NCBI GenBank assembly: GCA_020002185.1
Contig: CM034537.1
Location: 7,407,650-7,471,649 of the forward strand
Source of the DNA: Paraescarpia echinospica
Lineage: Eukaryota > Annelida > Polychaeta > Sabellida > Siboglinidae
Direction: 5' to 3'
DNA: 64,000 bases
The notes beneath the pieces are model-generated. The model searched no databases, was not told the DNA's origin, and was given only the letters and a program-made list of their open reading frames with translations. Numbering within the stretch: position 1 is the stretch's first letter; each line of letters begins with the position of its first letter. Positions 57,801 to 64,000 of the stretch are shown here, piece by piece. The position numbers were made by a program, and so were the translations under genes.

Positions 57801-60800
57801 ACTAGACGCTGTAGCCTAGTATTGTGTAATAGGTAAATAGACCAACACAGAATGTCGTGCTTGCTGGCGTCTAGTTATTGTTGCTGACAGGCCAGCGTGC
57901 GCACAGTCATCCAGATCCAGAGTCAGGTAATAATAATTATACTATTGTAACCAATGTCTGTGACACTGTGACAGCACAGGCTGGTATTTTCTTGGAATGA
58001 ACAACTCGGTAAACTTCTGTGGTTTAAACGAGTTGGGTTTGAGAAACCGACACAATGCAGCATTGTGACGGAATCATACGATGCACAAATATTGGACACT
58101 CTAGTCTATTGTACAGTGTGTGTGTGTCGTGTGTGTGCGTGTGTGATATCCTGCTACTCATTGCTTGTTTGGATGCTGGATAGTCTCCTCCAAAACAAAA
58201 TCCTGTCTACGCCACTGTTTTGAAGCCCAATTAGCGACCCGGTTTGCGCTAGTTTGCACTTCTGCAGCTGTGCATTACCACACGGCATGTGTAAAATGAG
58301 CGATATAGCAGCATATGGGTGTAAGACGCAATATTCTTAAAGGTAAATATGCCTAGGATAATGTTGGAACTATCTCACTGAGGTATCAAAGTTAGGTAAA
58401 ACTCGAGGTTGGTCCGGATTCGATACAAGTGTCCACATGTCAACTAATGATCTGTGCCGGGTTTTTTTTGGCAAAATAAGGAATGTGATTCGTAAGATAG
58501 CTTTGTGCTAAATTTGTGCAAACAAACTTTTGGGAAAGTTGATTTGAGTGAAGTACTTACGAATATAAATCACTGAAGTTCACATCTCATAAAAGACACC
58601 TGTTGCCCAAAATCGTTTATATTAACGGGTTATCGATAACTTTGGCTAGACAATGATATGTTTTGCACAGAAATTGGATATACTGAACAACTTATACTGT
58701 TTTAACAGGACACAATTTGAGAAACATTCTTGTGATTAGATACAAATCAGATATAATCTTTGGAACATAAACCACCAATTTACCATAATATTATGATATG
58801 ATAATCATTTAAAGGTGATGATGAAAGAGTCTTCAGATGATACCACTGGATGCTTCCCAGAGAAGTTGAGATGATCTGCCAGGGAGTAAAGTGTAAAGCG
58901 CTTTGAGCAGTCCTTAGAACTGGATACTGCGCTATATAAGAACTTACCTTTTACTTTTTTATTGACTCTGTCAACGTGTTACAAGGACTAGGGTTAGGGC
59001 AAGAAAAACATCACCACAACCAAATACCAGTGGTCAAGTGGAAACTACACCTCAACACGATGAAACAATCATGATTACTGACTGTTATGAATTATGATCA
59101 CTGACTTTTATCAGTCATAATTACTACATTTAAAAACAGTGTCTTGTTGTTTTATATCTTCCCCTATGTATTCAAGAGCAAAGGTTAACACCTACCTCAG
59201 AACGCACCATTTTAAAGCTAGTTTAAAAAAAATCTCCCAGACCCCCATAGCAACGCTTCGTGCCTGCGCCACTTGTGCCATGCCTACAGGAAAACAGTGG
59301 CTTCCCAACTATTTGTTTATTTGCAAATTACTGTCAAGCATTGTTGCATTTGACCAGTGAATTTCTACGATGAGATTTTATTACTTAGGGATATCCCCAA
59401 ACACAGTTTTAATCCATGGATTTCTCTGATGACTTTTGGTTACTTTAGGGTATTCCCAAACCTCCAATTGACCCAAGGATTGCACGAGGAATGAGGGTTG
59501 CTGGTCCACCAAGTCCATTGTCAAAGTACGTAGACACTGGTCATATCAGATCACATGAACTCTTTCTATCTTTCAGTAATTTTTAAACATAAGCATAAGA
59601 TAGTAATGTTTTTTCACCATTCTTAAATGATTAAAAAACTTAAATTATTTTGACACATGTTTTTATCTATATTTAGGCTAACTTATTTCAACTACTCTCG
59701 TTCTTGATGATTATATTTATTCTTTTTTATGTATTACAAATGTAATTAGCTTGCTTTAGCTGATTGAAGTTGATAATTGATATTTAAGTTGAGTAAACAA
59801 TGCATTTATTTATTCACCATTATTTTACCATAAAAACAACTAAGTTGCTGTAATCTACTGGTGTTTGTACAGCTCTGTTATCTGAAGGTATGTATTCTTG
59901 TATTTTAAATGTGTTTTTTGTACTTTTTGTCTATTAGTTTTACATACAGCTCTGCAAACATTTATGGATACTTACTCTTTATAAAATAAATATTATTAAA
60001 CAGCATTACAGATTTTCTTGTTTCATTTATTTCTATGTCTTCACAATATTGGCGGGAGTGTAATGTTGTTATTAATCAGCCAGTTAAGTGATATTTGGTT
60101 AATAACTTGTCAATATTTGTTCTGCTGCATGTGTGGGCTTCTTGCAGAACTGCTGCAGCTCCACGCTTTGGCCACAGTATATTGGAAGAAACCCGGGTGG
60201 AGAACAAGATGTTGTAAGTGTGTTGTCAGGTCATATCGTACTCGCACGTCATATCATATTGTTGACTTACATACACACACAACATGTCATAACACAAGCT
60301 ATCATATGTGTATGTGGATATGTTAAAGGGAAGCAAAAGGCAACGTTTTGGTGTATGCCTCTAAAGGAGTTAATACAAACTAACCATTTGCAACCTGAAC
60401 CACAACCACATTTCTAACATTAATGGTTTACTCAAAATGTGGTCTCAAAGTGGTAGATTCTACTGATATCTCTGATAACATGAAGGCTGACATCTTGCTG
60501 ATGATGCATCAGCTTGGCCAAAAGCAGCCAATAAATGAGCAGCATTATTTTTACTGCGGTGCATTCGGCACACAACCAGTTCCTTCAGGACCTAGTTCAG
60601 TTGTCATCACATGTCATGGGATACAGTTCGTTCAGAAATGAAACAGTGGATTAATAACTGTGAATGGGCTAATGGGAAACCATCGAAATATAATGCACTT
60701 TGTTTGGCTCATTTTGAAGAAACGTGTTTTGATTAGATATATCACTAGTTAATGGGACAAGATCCAATAAAACATTAGCAATAACATCAGCTTCAGACAA

Positions 60801-61737
60801 AAGACTTGATTGGCAAACTAGTGTACGGTGGGGTGGGGTGGGGTTGTAGTGGGGGCAAGTCATGGAAATTGCTTTTGTCAAGTAGGCAGCCCTGATGTTA
60901 AGCTTTTTCCGCCTTATTCAGCTTGGACCTTGGGCGCCAAACTATCAGAGATTCATTTATGACCTCACGAGTGTATATTGTTAATGAGGACATCACATTG
61001 TTAATAAAGACATTGTTAAAATAAAGATACTATATTGTTAATAATGACAACGTACTGACTTGTCAAGTCATATTATTAATAAAGACAAGATACTGACACA
61101 TGTTGTCATATTACTAATAATGACAACATACTGACACATGAAGTCATCTTGTTAAAAAGATAGCATACTGACACATTATGTCATATTGTAAAGTAAAGGT
61201 AAGTTCTTATATTACACGGTATCCAGACCTTAGGACTGCTCAGAACACTTTACTCCCTGACAAAACGGATTTCTCTAGGAAGCATTCAGCCATGCTGCAG
61301 TTAATACACAAAGACTACACTGTCTATAGCCAGGTATTCATTCATACAGCTGACTGAATTGAAGCAACACAGCATGAACAAACTTGTTCAAACACAGCAG
61401 CACAAGATTCGAACCCAGGTTCTCTCAATTGAGAGTACGATGCTCTAGCCACTGTACCACTGCAATCAATAAAGACAACCTACTATCACATCAAGTCATA
61501 TTATTAATACAAACAACATACTGACAACTCACATCATATTACTAATAGTGGCAACAGTCAACAAAACATTATTCAAGTTTTAGTATGACTCAGGAATTCA
61601 TCAATATTTTGTGTGTGCAGCATAGCAGGATGGTGCAGAAATTAAACCTTTGTTCTGCTTGCAGGGAATCTGTGATAGGAGAACAACAGGAGACAACTAA
61701 TGTGCTCGAACAGGAGACTGAGATGCTTAAGGAACAG
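33745..61737 (+). CDS. RPGRIP1L: RPGRIP1L orthologue, 5' part (eight exons, continues beyond the window)
   Basis: Eight exons with consistent GT-AG junctions and phases encode about 247 residues collinear with the N-terminal coiled-coil region of the vertebrate protein fantom (RPGRIP1L). That protein is a scaffold of the ciliary transition zone, linked to NPHP4 and needed for hedgehog signalling in vertebrates. The strongest stretches are [49 protein letters not shown] and [17 protein letters not shown]. The C2 domains and the C-terminal RPGR-interacting domain lie beyond the right edge. Vertebrates have a paralogue, RPGRIP1; the invertebrate gene is probably a single ancestor-like copy, and the KIKR-MATKL block fits RPGRIP1L best. 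Introns are large (up to about 9 kb) and full of transposons. Confidence 0.88.
33883..34680. other. Intron 1, left part
   Basis: AT-rich intron without a recognisable element. Confidence 0.5.
34690..35020 (+). repeat. tRNA-derived SINE with L2-like tail
   Basis: The head GGCATAGTGGCTAGAGCAC with AGTTTGAATCC carries A- and B-box-like motifs (34699-34752). The body has GCTGAATGCTTCCCAGAG and GGTCTGCCAGGGAGTAAAG. The tail TTGAGCAGTCCTAAGGACTGGA resembles the 3' end of L2-type LINEs. Other copies are at 23086, 58846 and 61196 (minus strand). Confidence 0.8.
35042..35141 (+). repeat. 47-bp tandem duplication
   Basis: Two perfect copies of a unit starting TAACCACTGCTAACTCACCT and ending TAGTCGTG (from 35042 and 35089). 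Confidence 0.9.
35240..36358. repeat. 32-bp minisatellite, about 35 copies, two alternating variants
   Basis: Unit CCACCACATAGTGG, then GGTACA or TATACA, then GTAGAAGCAGTA. In the left two thirds the GGTACA and TATACA types alternate irregularly; the right end is almost all GGTACA. Minor variants are AAACAG, CATATA, AGTACA and TGTACA. Each unit contains the inverted pair GGTAC and GTACC. Because the unit is 32 bp and contains no stop on the minus strand, all three minus frames stay open for about 390 codons; this is not a gene. Confidence 0.97.
36580..37090. repeat. Dispersed repeat, copy 2 of the ~450-bp family
   Basis: Diverged copy of 29440-29900 in the same orientation: shared TTTAAACTGTATCTT, TTGTGTTTATTTTGATGTTC, TAGGTGACAAACATAGA and CACCTGAAACAACCAAATGT. 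It lies in intron 1. Confidence 0.7.
37091..37618. other. Intron 1, right part
   Basis: Single-copy-looking intron sequence, slightly richer in GC at 37320-37540. No feature besides the exon 2 acceptor. Confidence 0.5.
37619..37763 (+). CDS. RPGRIP1L: RPGRIP1L exon 2
   Basis: The acceptor TTTTCCTAACAG ends at 37618. The exon starts in phase 1 and encodes the start of the coiled coil: [20 protein letters not shown] followed by [15 protein letters not shown] and two bases of Arg. The donor GAG then GTAAGA is at 37764. The last 26 bases of the exon and the donor belong to a 40-bp tandem repeat that runs on into the intron. Skipping the first donor gives a TAA immediately (AGG TAA), so only the first donor is productive. 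Confidence 0.93.
37738..37961 (+). repeat. 40-bp minisatellite across the exon 2/intron 2 boundary
   Basis: Units start at 37738, 37778, 37818, 37858, 37898 and 37938 (the last partial). Each contains the exon end ACAAGATCAAGAG plus a donor. GT dinucleotides in donor context fall at 37764, 37804, 37844, 37884, 37924 (GTGAGA) and 37962 (GTATGT). Units differ by a few bases (AGGAGG, AACAAG or AACAGG). Unit 1 is coding; the others are intronic copies of coding sequence. Confidence 0.95.
37962..38413 (+). repeat. 37-bp minisatellite, each unit starting with a donor-like GTATGT
   Basis: About twelve units of GTATGTACTTTATCCTAG plus TTGATCACCCACCAGTGAG. The phase starts exactly where the 40-bp array stops (37962). 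The junction between units reads GTGAG then GTATGT, a good 5' splice-site match, at 37-bp spacing (37962, 37999, 38036 and so on). Variation is mainly Tact/Tatt/Tcttt and gat/gag. Confidence 0.92.
38577..38638 (+). CDS. RPGRIP1L: RPGRIP1L exon 3
   Basis: The acceptor TTGTATTGTAG ends at 38576. 62 bases in phase 2 encode (R)[20 protein letters not shown]. This matches the vertebrate KRMATKLIRLVNDKK block at the corresponding place. The donor is CAG then GTATGA at 38639. Confidence 0.93.
38639..39090. other. Intron 3, left part
   Basis: AT-rich intron, no recognisable element. Confidence 0.5.
39194..41340 (-). mobile_element. L2-like LINE, 5'-truncated
   Basis: Minus strand. The 3' end at 39194-39290 has the tail TGCTTTGAGCATATATTATG, TTGCGCTCTATAAATATT and a run of ATT repeats, typical of L2-type elements. 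Upstream, 39577-40284 encodes the last third of RT; 40383-40712 has motif A ([17 protein letters not shown]) and a decayed motif B (VPQDSVLH); 41044-41300 has earlier sequence. Several frameshifts and stops are present. It lies in intron 3 of RPGRIP1L, antisense to it. Confidence 0.85.
39577..40284 (-). pseudogene. L2-like RT C-terminal region
   Basis: 235 codons: [76 protein letters not shown] and [13 protein letters not shown] in that order, the well-known end of L2/CR1-type RTs. The polymerase active site is not in this frame. Confidence 0.88.
41340..41530. repeat. AT-rich tail, (AAAT)n-like
   Basis: ATAAATAAATTAAATAAATG-type sequence, probably the 3' simple-repeat tail of the minus-strand LINE that follows. 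Confidence 0.55.
41531..42912 (-). mobile_element. Internally deleted LINE (endonuclease joined to RT C-terminus)
   Basis: Minus strand: 42487-42002 encodes endonuclease-like sequence ([51 protein letters not shown]). The sequence then passes through [14 protein letters not shown] directly into a C-terminal RT block near 41940-41850 ([15 protein letters not shown]) and ends with [19 protein letters not shown] at 41546. The RT palm is therefore deleted. The C-terminal block resembles the remnants at 1960-2645 and 9384-10069. 42700-42912 is probably its 5' UTR. Confidence 0.7.
42927..43706 (-). pseudogene. RTE-like RT, motif C to C-terminus
   Basis: It opens with the catalytic motif [70 protein letters not shown] and the basic end [17 protein letters not shown] follow. 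It stops at the codons before the 3' tail. Confidence 0.9.
43731..44510 (-). pseudogene. RTE-like RT, fingers and palm
   Basis: [57 protein letters not shown], motif [20 protein letters not shown], then motif [21 protein letters not shown]. The frame runs out just before motif C, which lies in the next frame. Confidence 0.9.
44507..45907 (-). pseudogene. RTE-like APE endonuclease region
   Basis: 45907-45713 has the start ([30 protein letters not shown] with the catalytic Glu). After a frame break, 45682-44507 has [32 protein letters not shown] with Asp-Phe-Asn, [29 protein letters not shown] and [16 protein letters not shown] with the final Asp-His. A basic, helical linker then leads to RT. 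All catalytic residues are visible. Confidence 0.85.
46166..46782. other. Intron 3, right part
   Basis: AT-rich intron. A short inverted pair around TAGTATGGCT and GCCATACTA lies near 46470-46500. No other feature. Confidence 0.5.
46783..46886 (+). CDS. RPGRIP1L: RPGRIP1L exon 4
   Basis: The acceptor ACACTTTGCAG ends at 46782. The exon starts in phase 1 and encodes [18 protein letters not shown] followed by [17 protein letters not shown], a heptad-rich coiled coil matching the vertebrate LGRDVEMEEMIEQL region. It ends in phase 0 with the donor AAG then GTACTT at 46887. The intron before it (8.1 kb) holds the LINE nest. Confidence 0.93.
46887..48307. other. Intron 4, left part
   Basis: 1.4 kb of AT-rich intron without a recognisable repeat or frame. 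Confidence 0.5.
48308..48745. repeat. Dispersed repeat, second copy of the 28951-29345 family
   Basis: Same head (TAGTCCTTAGGGCCGAAGG) and the same internal motifs (TTCAGCAACTT, TTTGCATGGACAT, ATTCTAAG plus CCCC-rich stretch), but with three diverged units instead of two. Confidence 0.7.
48746..50320. other. Intron 4, middle part
   Basis: Two short direct copies (ACCCATTTTATCCAGGATACGATTCTA-like near 48790 and 48828). A more CpG-rich patch at 49075-49140. A short tail with AATAAA and a GAAACTCTTG doublet near 50005-50035 may be a retroposon 3' end. No gene is seen. Confidence 0.4.
50325..51735. mobile_element. Possible 1.4-kb DNA transposon remnant
   Basis: The left end AATTGCTGTATTTGAC and the complement of the right end, AATTATTACCGTATTTGAC, are similar. 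Both ends are followed inwards by GTGGGCGGTAAC- and GGGTGGGCGATAA-like motifs (about 50395 and 51590-51715). No transposase is seen. 50590-50660 holds a smaller element-like inverted pair (TAGTGGAACTTC, AGTCCACT). Confidence 0.3.
51960..52110. repeat. Repeat rich in ACTTGAGTA/AAAAGTA motifs
   Basis: CTACTTGAGTAGAAGTAAAAGT, ACTTGAGTAAAAAGTAAAAC and ACTTGAGGTAAAAGTAG recur in 120 bp. The pattern is known from termini of some hAT-like MITEs in animals. Confidence 0.45.
52503..53376 (+). repeat. 44-bp minisatellite, left part, with a 130-bp higher-order repeat
   Basis: Units of about 44 bp around GTACAAGGTGGCAGCATTAC and AAGTAGAAGTC. Three unit types (41, 44 and 45 bp) form a block that repeats exactly every 130 bp: ATAATGTGTA occurs at 52741, 52871, 53001, 53131 and 53261. 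The array is cut at 53377 by the palindromic element and resumes at 55282. Confidence 0.95.
54005..54073 (+). other. tRNA-like module, left arm
   Basis: GCTAGCTCAGTGGGTAGGCG (A box and D-arm) and GGTTCAATCC (B box) at tRNA-like spacing. The 5' and 3' ends do not pair as an acceptor stem, so a working tRNA is unlikely. Confidence 0.65.
54547..54632 (-). other. tRNA-like module, right arm
   Basis: The complement reads ATAGCTCAGTTGGTAAACGC and, after a longer middle part, GGTTCAATCCTGACAGC. It faces the left-arm copy. Confidence 0.65.
55282..55916 (+). repeat. 44-bp minisatellite, right part
   Basis: Continues the array after the element. Here the units are mostly the GCGTTACATCAAGTACAAGTC type with AAGG or ATGG after GTAC. 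The 130-bp order of the left part is absent except for one GACAGCATTACACAGAG unit near 55795. Confidence 0.95.
55917..56047. other. End of intron 4
   Basis: Short unique sequence between the minisatellite and exon 5. Confidence 0.5.
56048..56134 (+). CDS. RPGRIP1L: RPGRIP1L exon 5
   Basis: The acceptor ACATTGTAG ends at 56047. 87 bases in phase 0 encode [17 protein letters not shown] and [12 protein letters not shown]. This aligns with the vertebrate stretch ending NVQSRINT. The donor is ACG then GTCAGT at 56135, less usual because of the C at +3 but in the conserved place. Confidence 0.88.
56135..58845. other. Intron 5, left part
   Basis: 2.7 kb of intron. A small TG microsatellite at 58117-58146. 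A slightly GC-richer stretch at 57100-57420 has an AG acceptor-like site but no conserved frame. Nothing else is recognised. Confidence 0.5.
58846..58950 (+). repeat. SINE fragment (tail part)
   Basis: GGATGCTTCCCAGAGAAG, ATCTGCCAGGGAGTAAAG, then GCGCTTTGAGCAGTCCTT and ACTGCGCTATATAAGAAC. This copy shows the L2-like tail most clearly. It lacks the tRNA head. Confidence 0.8.
58951..59448. other. Intron 5, right part
   Basis: No recognisable feature apart from the exon 6 acceptor. Confidence 0.4.
59449..59525 (+). CDS. RPGRIP1L: RPGRIP1L exon 6
   Basis: The acceptor TTACTTTAG ends at 59448. 77 bases from phase 0 encode [14 protein letters not shown] and [11 protein letters not shown], a Pro/Arg-rich linker matching in place, though not in sequence, the variable linker of the vertebrate protein. 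The donor is AAA then GTACGT at 59526, leaving phase 2, which fits exon 7. Confidence 0.75.
59526..60147. other. Intron 6
   Basis: 622 bp of AT-rich intron; no element seen. Confidence 0.5.
60148..60213 (+). CDS. RPGRIP1L: RPGRIP1L exon 7
   Basis: The acceptor GGCTTCTTGCAG ends at 60147. 66 bases encode (K)[16 protein letters not shown] and VENKM, matching the vertebrate KYGNSLLEEARGEIRNLE block. The donor is GTT then GTAAGT at 60214, phase 2. Confidence 0.9.
60214..60985. other. Intron 7, left part
   Basis: Contains a G-rich tract at 60830-60855 and a few short open frames without homology. Confidence 0.4.
60830..60855 (+). other. G-quadruplex-forming tract
   Basis: Three runs of four G separated by single T, then TTGTAGT and a run of five G. 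On the sense strand, so it would also be in the pre-mRNA of intron 7. A fold is predicted by pattern only. Confidence 0.5.
60990..61560 (+). repeat. Degenerate ~50-bp tandem array interrupted by a SINE
   Basis: Units with GTCATATTATTAATAAAGAC and ACATACTGACACAT recur about six times from 60990 to 61196 and again at 61467-61560. The SINE at 61196-61468 splits the array. Confidence 0.7.
61196..61468 (-). repeat. tRNA-derived SINE, full length
   Basis: Minus strand: the head at the right end (complement GTGGCTAGAGCATCGTACTC and GGTTCGAATCTTG) carries A and B boxes. The body and tail (complement GAGCAGTCCTAAGGTCTGGA) end at the left in TTATATAAGAAC-like sequence. Same family as 34690-35020. Confidence 0.82.
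61665..61737 (+). CDS. RPGRIP1L: RPGRIP1L exon 8
   Basis: The acceptor CTGCTTGCAG ends at 61664. 73 bases complete the Leu codon and encode [16 protein letters not shown] and ETEMLKEQ, the continuation of the coiled coil (vertebrate ENVIQSQRGQIEELE). The donor is CAG then GTTTGT at 61738. The last 15 bases of the exon are the start of a 41-bp tandem repeat extending into the intron. Later exons are outside the window. Confidence 0.9.
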
Positions 61738-61985
61738 GTTTGTGCATTACAGCATGATGGGGTATGCTTAAGGAACAAGTTGTGCATTATAGCATGATGG
61801 GATATGCTTAAGGAACAGGTTTGTACATTACAGCATGATGGGATATGCTTAAAGAACATGTTTGTACATTACAGCATGATGGGATATGCTCAACGAACGG
61901 GTTTGTACATTATAGCATGATGGGATATACTTAAGGAACAGGTTTGTACATTATAGCATGATGGGATATGCTTGGTTTGTTCATC
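61723..61985 (+). repeat. 41-bp minisatellite across the exon 8/intron 8 boundary
   Basis: Units start at 61723, 61764, 61804, 61845, 61886, 61927 and 61968 (partial). Each holds ATGCTTAAGGAACAG, GTTTGT and then CATTACAGCATGATGGG. Unit 1 is the coding exon end with its donor. Units 3 and 6 keep the AACAG-GTTTGT donor; units 2, 4 and 5 have changed it. Each unit also contains an acceptor-like CATTACAG or CATTATAG. Confidence 0.93.
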
Positions 61986-62200
61986 ATAGAACAGAAGTGA
62001 ATTTATTTATCCAGACTGTACATCCAATAATAATATGACAAATTGTAATATAAAATAGTATACAGTGAGGATGATGGAGACTCCCTCTAAGACTTGAAAA
62101 GAAGTCGCTACCATGGGAGCCACACATAGTATAATTATAGTTCAGTTTCTGTTGAAAGAAAAAATATGTTGTTACTGTCCAGTAAGCAACCATCTTATTT
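61986..62200. other. Intron 8, no recognisable feature
   Basis: AT-rich sequence between the minisatellite and the next LINE fragment. Confidence 0.4.
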
Positions 62201-62214
62201 GCATTCATTGCTTA

Positions 62215-62600
62215 CTCCTGTAAGAAAACCTATCCAGCTTCGATCATCTAGTTCTGCCTACGTTTTGTTCCTAGAGTCAACACTAACATTGGAACTAGGG
62301 CTTTTTCTGTTGCTGCACCAACTCTTTGGACTATGCTCCTTCTTAGTGTTAGATCAGTTGAAAATATTACAAAATTCCATCGTCATTTAAAAACTTATCT
62401 TTACAACCTTGCCTATCCACCGTAGCTCCCTAGCACCTTGACCCATCTGTTGGCAACTGGAATACTACTTATGGATTTTGAGATTGACCAATCCTTTTGT
62501 TTTTATGCACCTCTGAGCTTGGTTTCCAAGGATTTAGGTACAATAGAAGTTATCTTAGTATTATTATGTAAGACATAAGCAGTAACATAAAATAAGATAC
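62215..62600 (+). pseudogene. L2/CR1-like RT C-terminal fragment, plus strand
   Basis: In frame from about 62279 the sequence reads TNIGTRAFSVAAPTLW and, to a stop near 62425, SVRSVENITKFHRHLKTYL and YNLAYPP, the usual end of L2-like RTs. It is preceded in another frame by QLRSSSSAYV. The sequence to about 62600 looks like its 3' UTR. It is a short 5'-truncated copy on the opposite strand to the next LINE. Confidence 0.7.
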
Positions 62601-62639
62601 ATTGTCAGTAAAAAAACCAGGATAGATCATTTTATTATA

Positions 62640-64000
62640 AGATGTATGTTCATAGAATGTGGTGAGGTAATAATTCTTGAAGGGATAAAATATTCACTTT
62701 TAGTAAGTTAAATTTTTCGAATAACGGGTCAGTATGAGCATAAAAATTACTCGTACAGCCCTTTTCTGAAGTTGATTAATTCTTTGAGAGTGGTACCCCC
62801 ATGTTGTTAAACAGTAAGTTATGTGTGGTACTAATAAAGTATCATACAATATTATTTTATTCTCATTGGCAGAATTTGGTTAAGTCTATCTAGTATACCG
62901 ATTATTCTGGAACATTTGTTTGATACATTTTCAGAGTGTTTTTTCCAGTTTAGATGTGTATCCAAAGTTAATCCCAGGAAATTAAAACTGTCAACTTTTG
63001 TAATTATACTATTATTGATTTTAGAGATAGGTGTGTTAAATGTTTTTTGGGTGTGTTGAAAACCATGAATTTAGATTTAGTTACATTAAGAGAAAGTTGA
63101 TTGATTTCTAGCCATTTATTAATTTTGTGGAGTTCTTCATTAATCAGTGTTTCAGCATCATCGGTGTGTGAGATTGTGAAATTGCTCATTGTACTTAACA
63201 AAGTAGTGTCGTCTGCATAGGATATAAAATTGAACAGTTGGCTCGCTTGAGAAAAATAATTAATATAAATAATAAACAGAATTGGTCCAAGAATGGAGCC
63301 TTGGGGTACTCCGGTTTCTGTAGATAAGTTATCAGATTTTATATAATTAATTTCTACATATTGTGTTCTATTTGACAGATAACTTTCATAAAGTTTCAGA
63401 AACACCCCATCAAGGCCGTAATGTTTTAATTTAGAAAGTAATGAATTGTGGTCTAAGGTGTCAAATGCTTTAGAGAGATCAAGAAATATGCTAAAAGGTA
63501 CCTCATTATTATCCATGTAGGTCTACAAGGTCTAATGCGGCATATTCTGTCGAGTGACCCGAACGGAAGCCATACTGGGATTTTGAAAAAAGTTTGTTAC
63601 TTTCAAAATAGTAAGATAGTTGATTTCCCATAATTGTTTACAATACTTTATATATAGCTGGCAGAAGAGAAATTGGTCTATAGTTGTTGATTATTGATGG
63701 GTCACCATTTGGAAAAATAATGGAATGACTTTGGCCACCTTGAGTTTTTCAGGGAATATTCCTGTATTAAAAACTTGATTTATAAGTAGCGTTAAAGATT
63801 TTATTATCTTAGGTGTGATTTGTTTTAGCAAATTGGTTGAAATGAAATCAGACCCAGTACTATTTTTAGACGGAAGGTTGTCTATTGTTTTTTTTGTACA
63901 ATTAGTTTGTCAACGTGTTAAGTACAAATTTGCAGTTAAAATGTTTATCAGAGTAATGCCTAAAATCTTTGTCACCTAAATATGTCATGTTATTAACCAG
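62640..64000 (-). mobile_element. CR1/L2-group LINE, runs off the window edge
   Basis: Minus strand. Near 63560-63525 it reads YGFRSGHSTEYAALDLVD. 63516-63004 holds the palm: motif A FLDLSKAFDTLDH, motif B TGVPQGSILGPILFIIYIN and motif C SYADDTTLL, all intact. 62990-62850 has FNFLGLTLDTHLNWKKHSEN and ILDRLNQILP. Frameshifts flank the palm frame. It lies in intron 8 of RPGRIP1L, antisense. Confidence 0.85.
63004..63516 (-). pseudogene. LINE RT palm fragment
   Basis: 170 codons with RT motifs A, B and C in order and both catalytic Asp of YADD present. Downstream YESYLSNRTQYVEIN and NKWLEINQLSLNVTKSKFMVF are the usual connecting blocks. The upstream fingers are in another frame. Confidence 0.9.

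Overview
This window is eukaryotic nuclear DNA from an animal, most likely a marine invertebrate bilaterian. The reasons are a spliced ciliary gene with short exons and long introns, non-LTR retrotransposons of CR1, L2 and RTE type, a Gypsy-type LTR element, tRNA-derived SINEs, MITE-like repeats and very long CA/TG microsatellites. I cannot name the species. Nothing bacterial, plasmid-like or CRISPR-like is present.

Left part, 1-33 kb: a repeat-dominated region with no confidently identified host gene. Positions 1-3256 are repeated at about 7423-10680 with only about five substitutions outside the microsatellites. The first copy runs straight into a gap of exactly 1000 N, so an assembly or haplotype artefact is as likely as a real duplication. 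Between the copies lie two possible terminal exons of unknown genes and several reverse transcriptase (RT) remnants. Then come a nearly full-length but decayed CR1-like LINE (about 11228-15300, minus strand), a Gypsy-type LTR element with matching LTRs and a 5-bp target duplication (17151-21854), a 202-bp hAT-like MITE, a broken LINE (26.2-28.7 kb), an RT fragment (29.9-30.4 kb) and a palindromic element with tRNA-like arms (31.2-32.8 kb).

Right part, 33.7-62 kb: eight exons on the plus strand form the 5' part of an RPGRIP1L orthologue, a coiled-coil protein of the ciliary transition zone. Their splice phases agree and their conceptual product is collinear with the N-terminal coiled coil of the vertebrate protein. 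The gene continues past the right edge. Its introns hold a 32-bp minisatellite, a nest of LINEs inside a split MITE, a 44-bp/130-bp minisatellite interrupted by a 1.9-kb palindromic transposon, SINEs and another LINE.

Three points stand out. First, two exons of this gene (exons 2 and 8) have a minisatellite that starts inside the exon and copies the exon end together with its 5' splice site, so each intron begins with a run of extra splice-donor-like sites. A second array follows in intron 2 whose units also begin with a donor consensus. Second, a 1.9-kb near-palindromic element with TTAA duplications and a tRNA-like Pol III promoter module in each arm sits inside a minisatellite, where the flanking repeat unit proves the insertion. 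Third, three identical TTTACTGTA copies bracket two adjacent LINE blocks.
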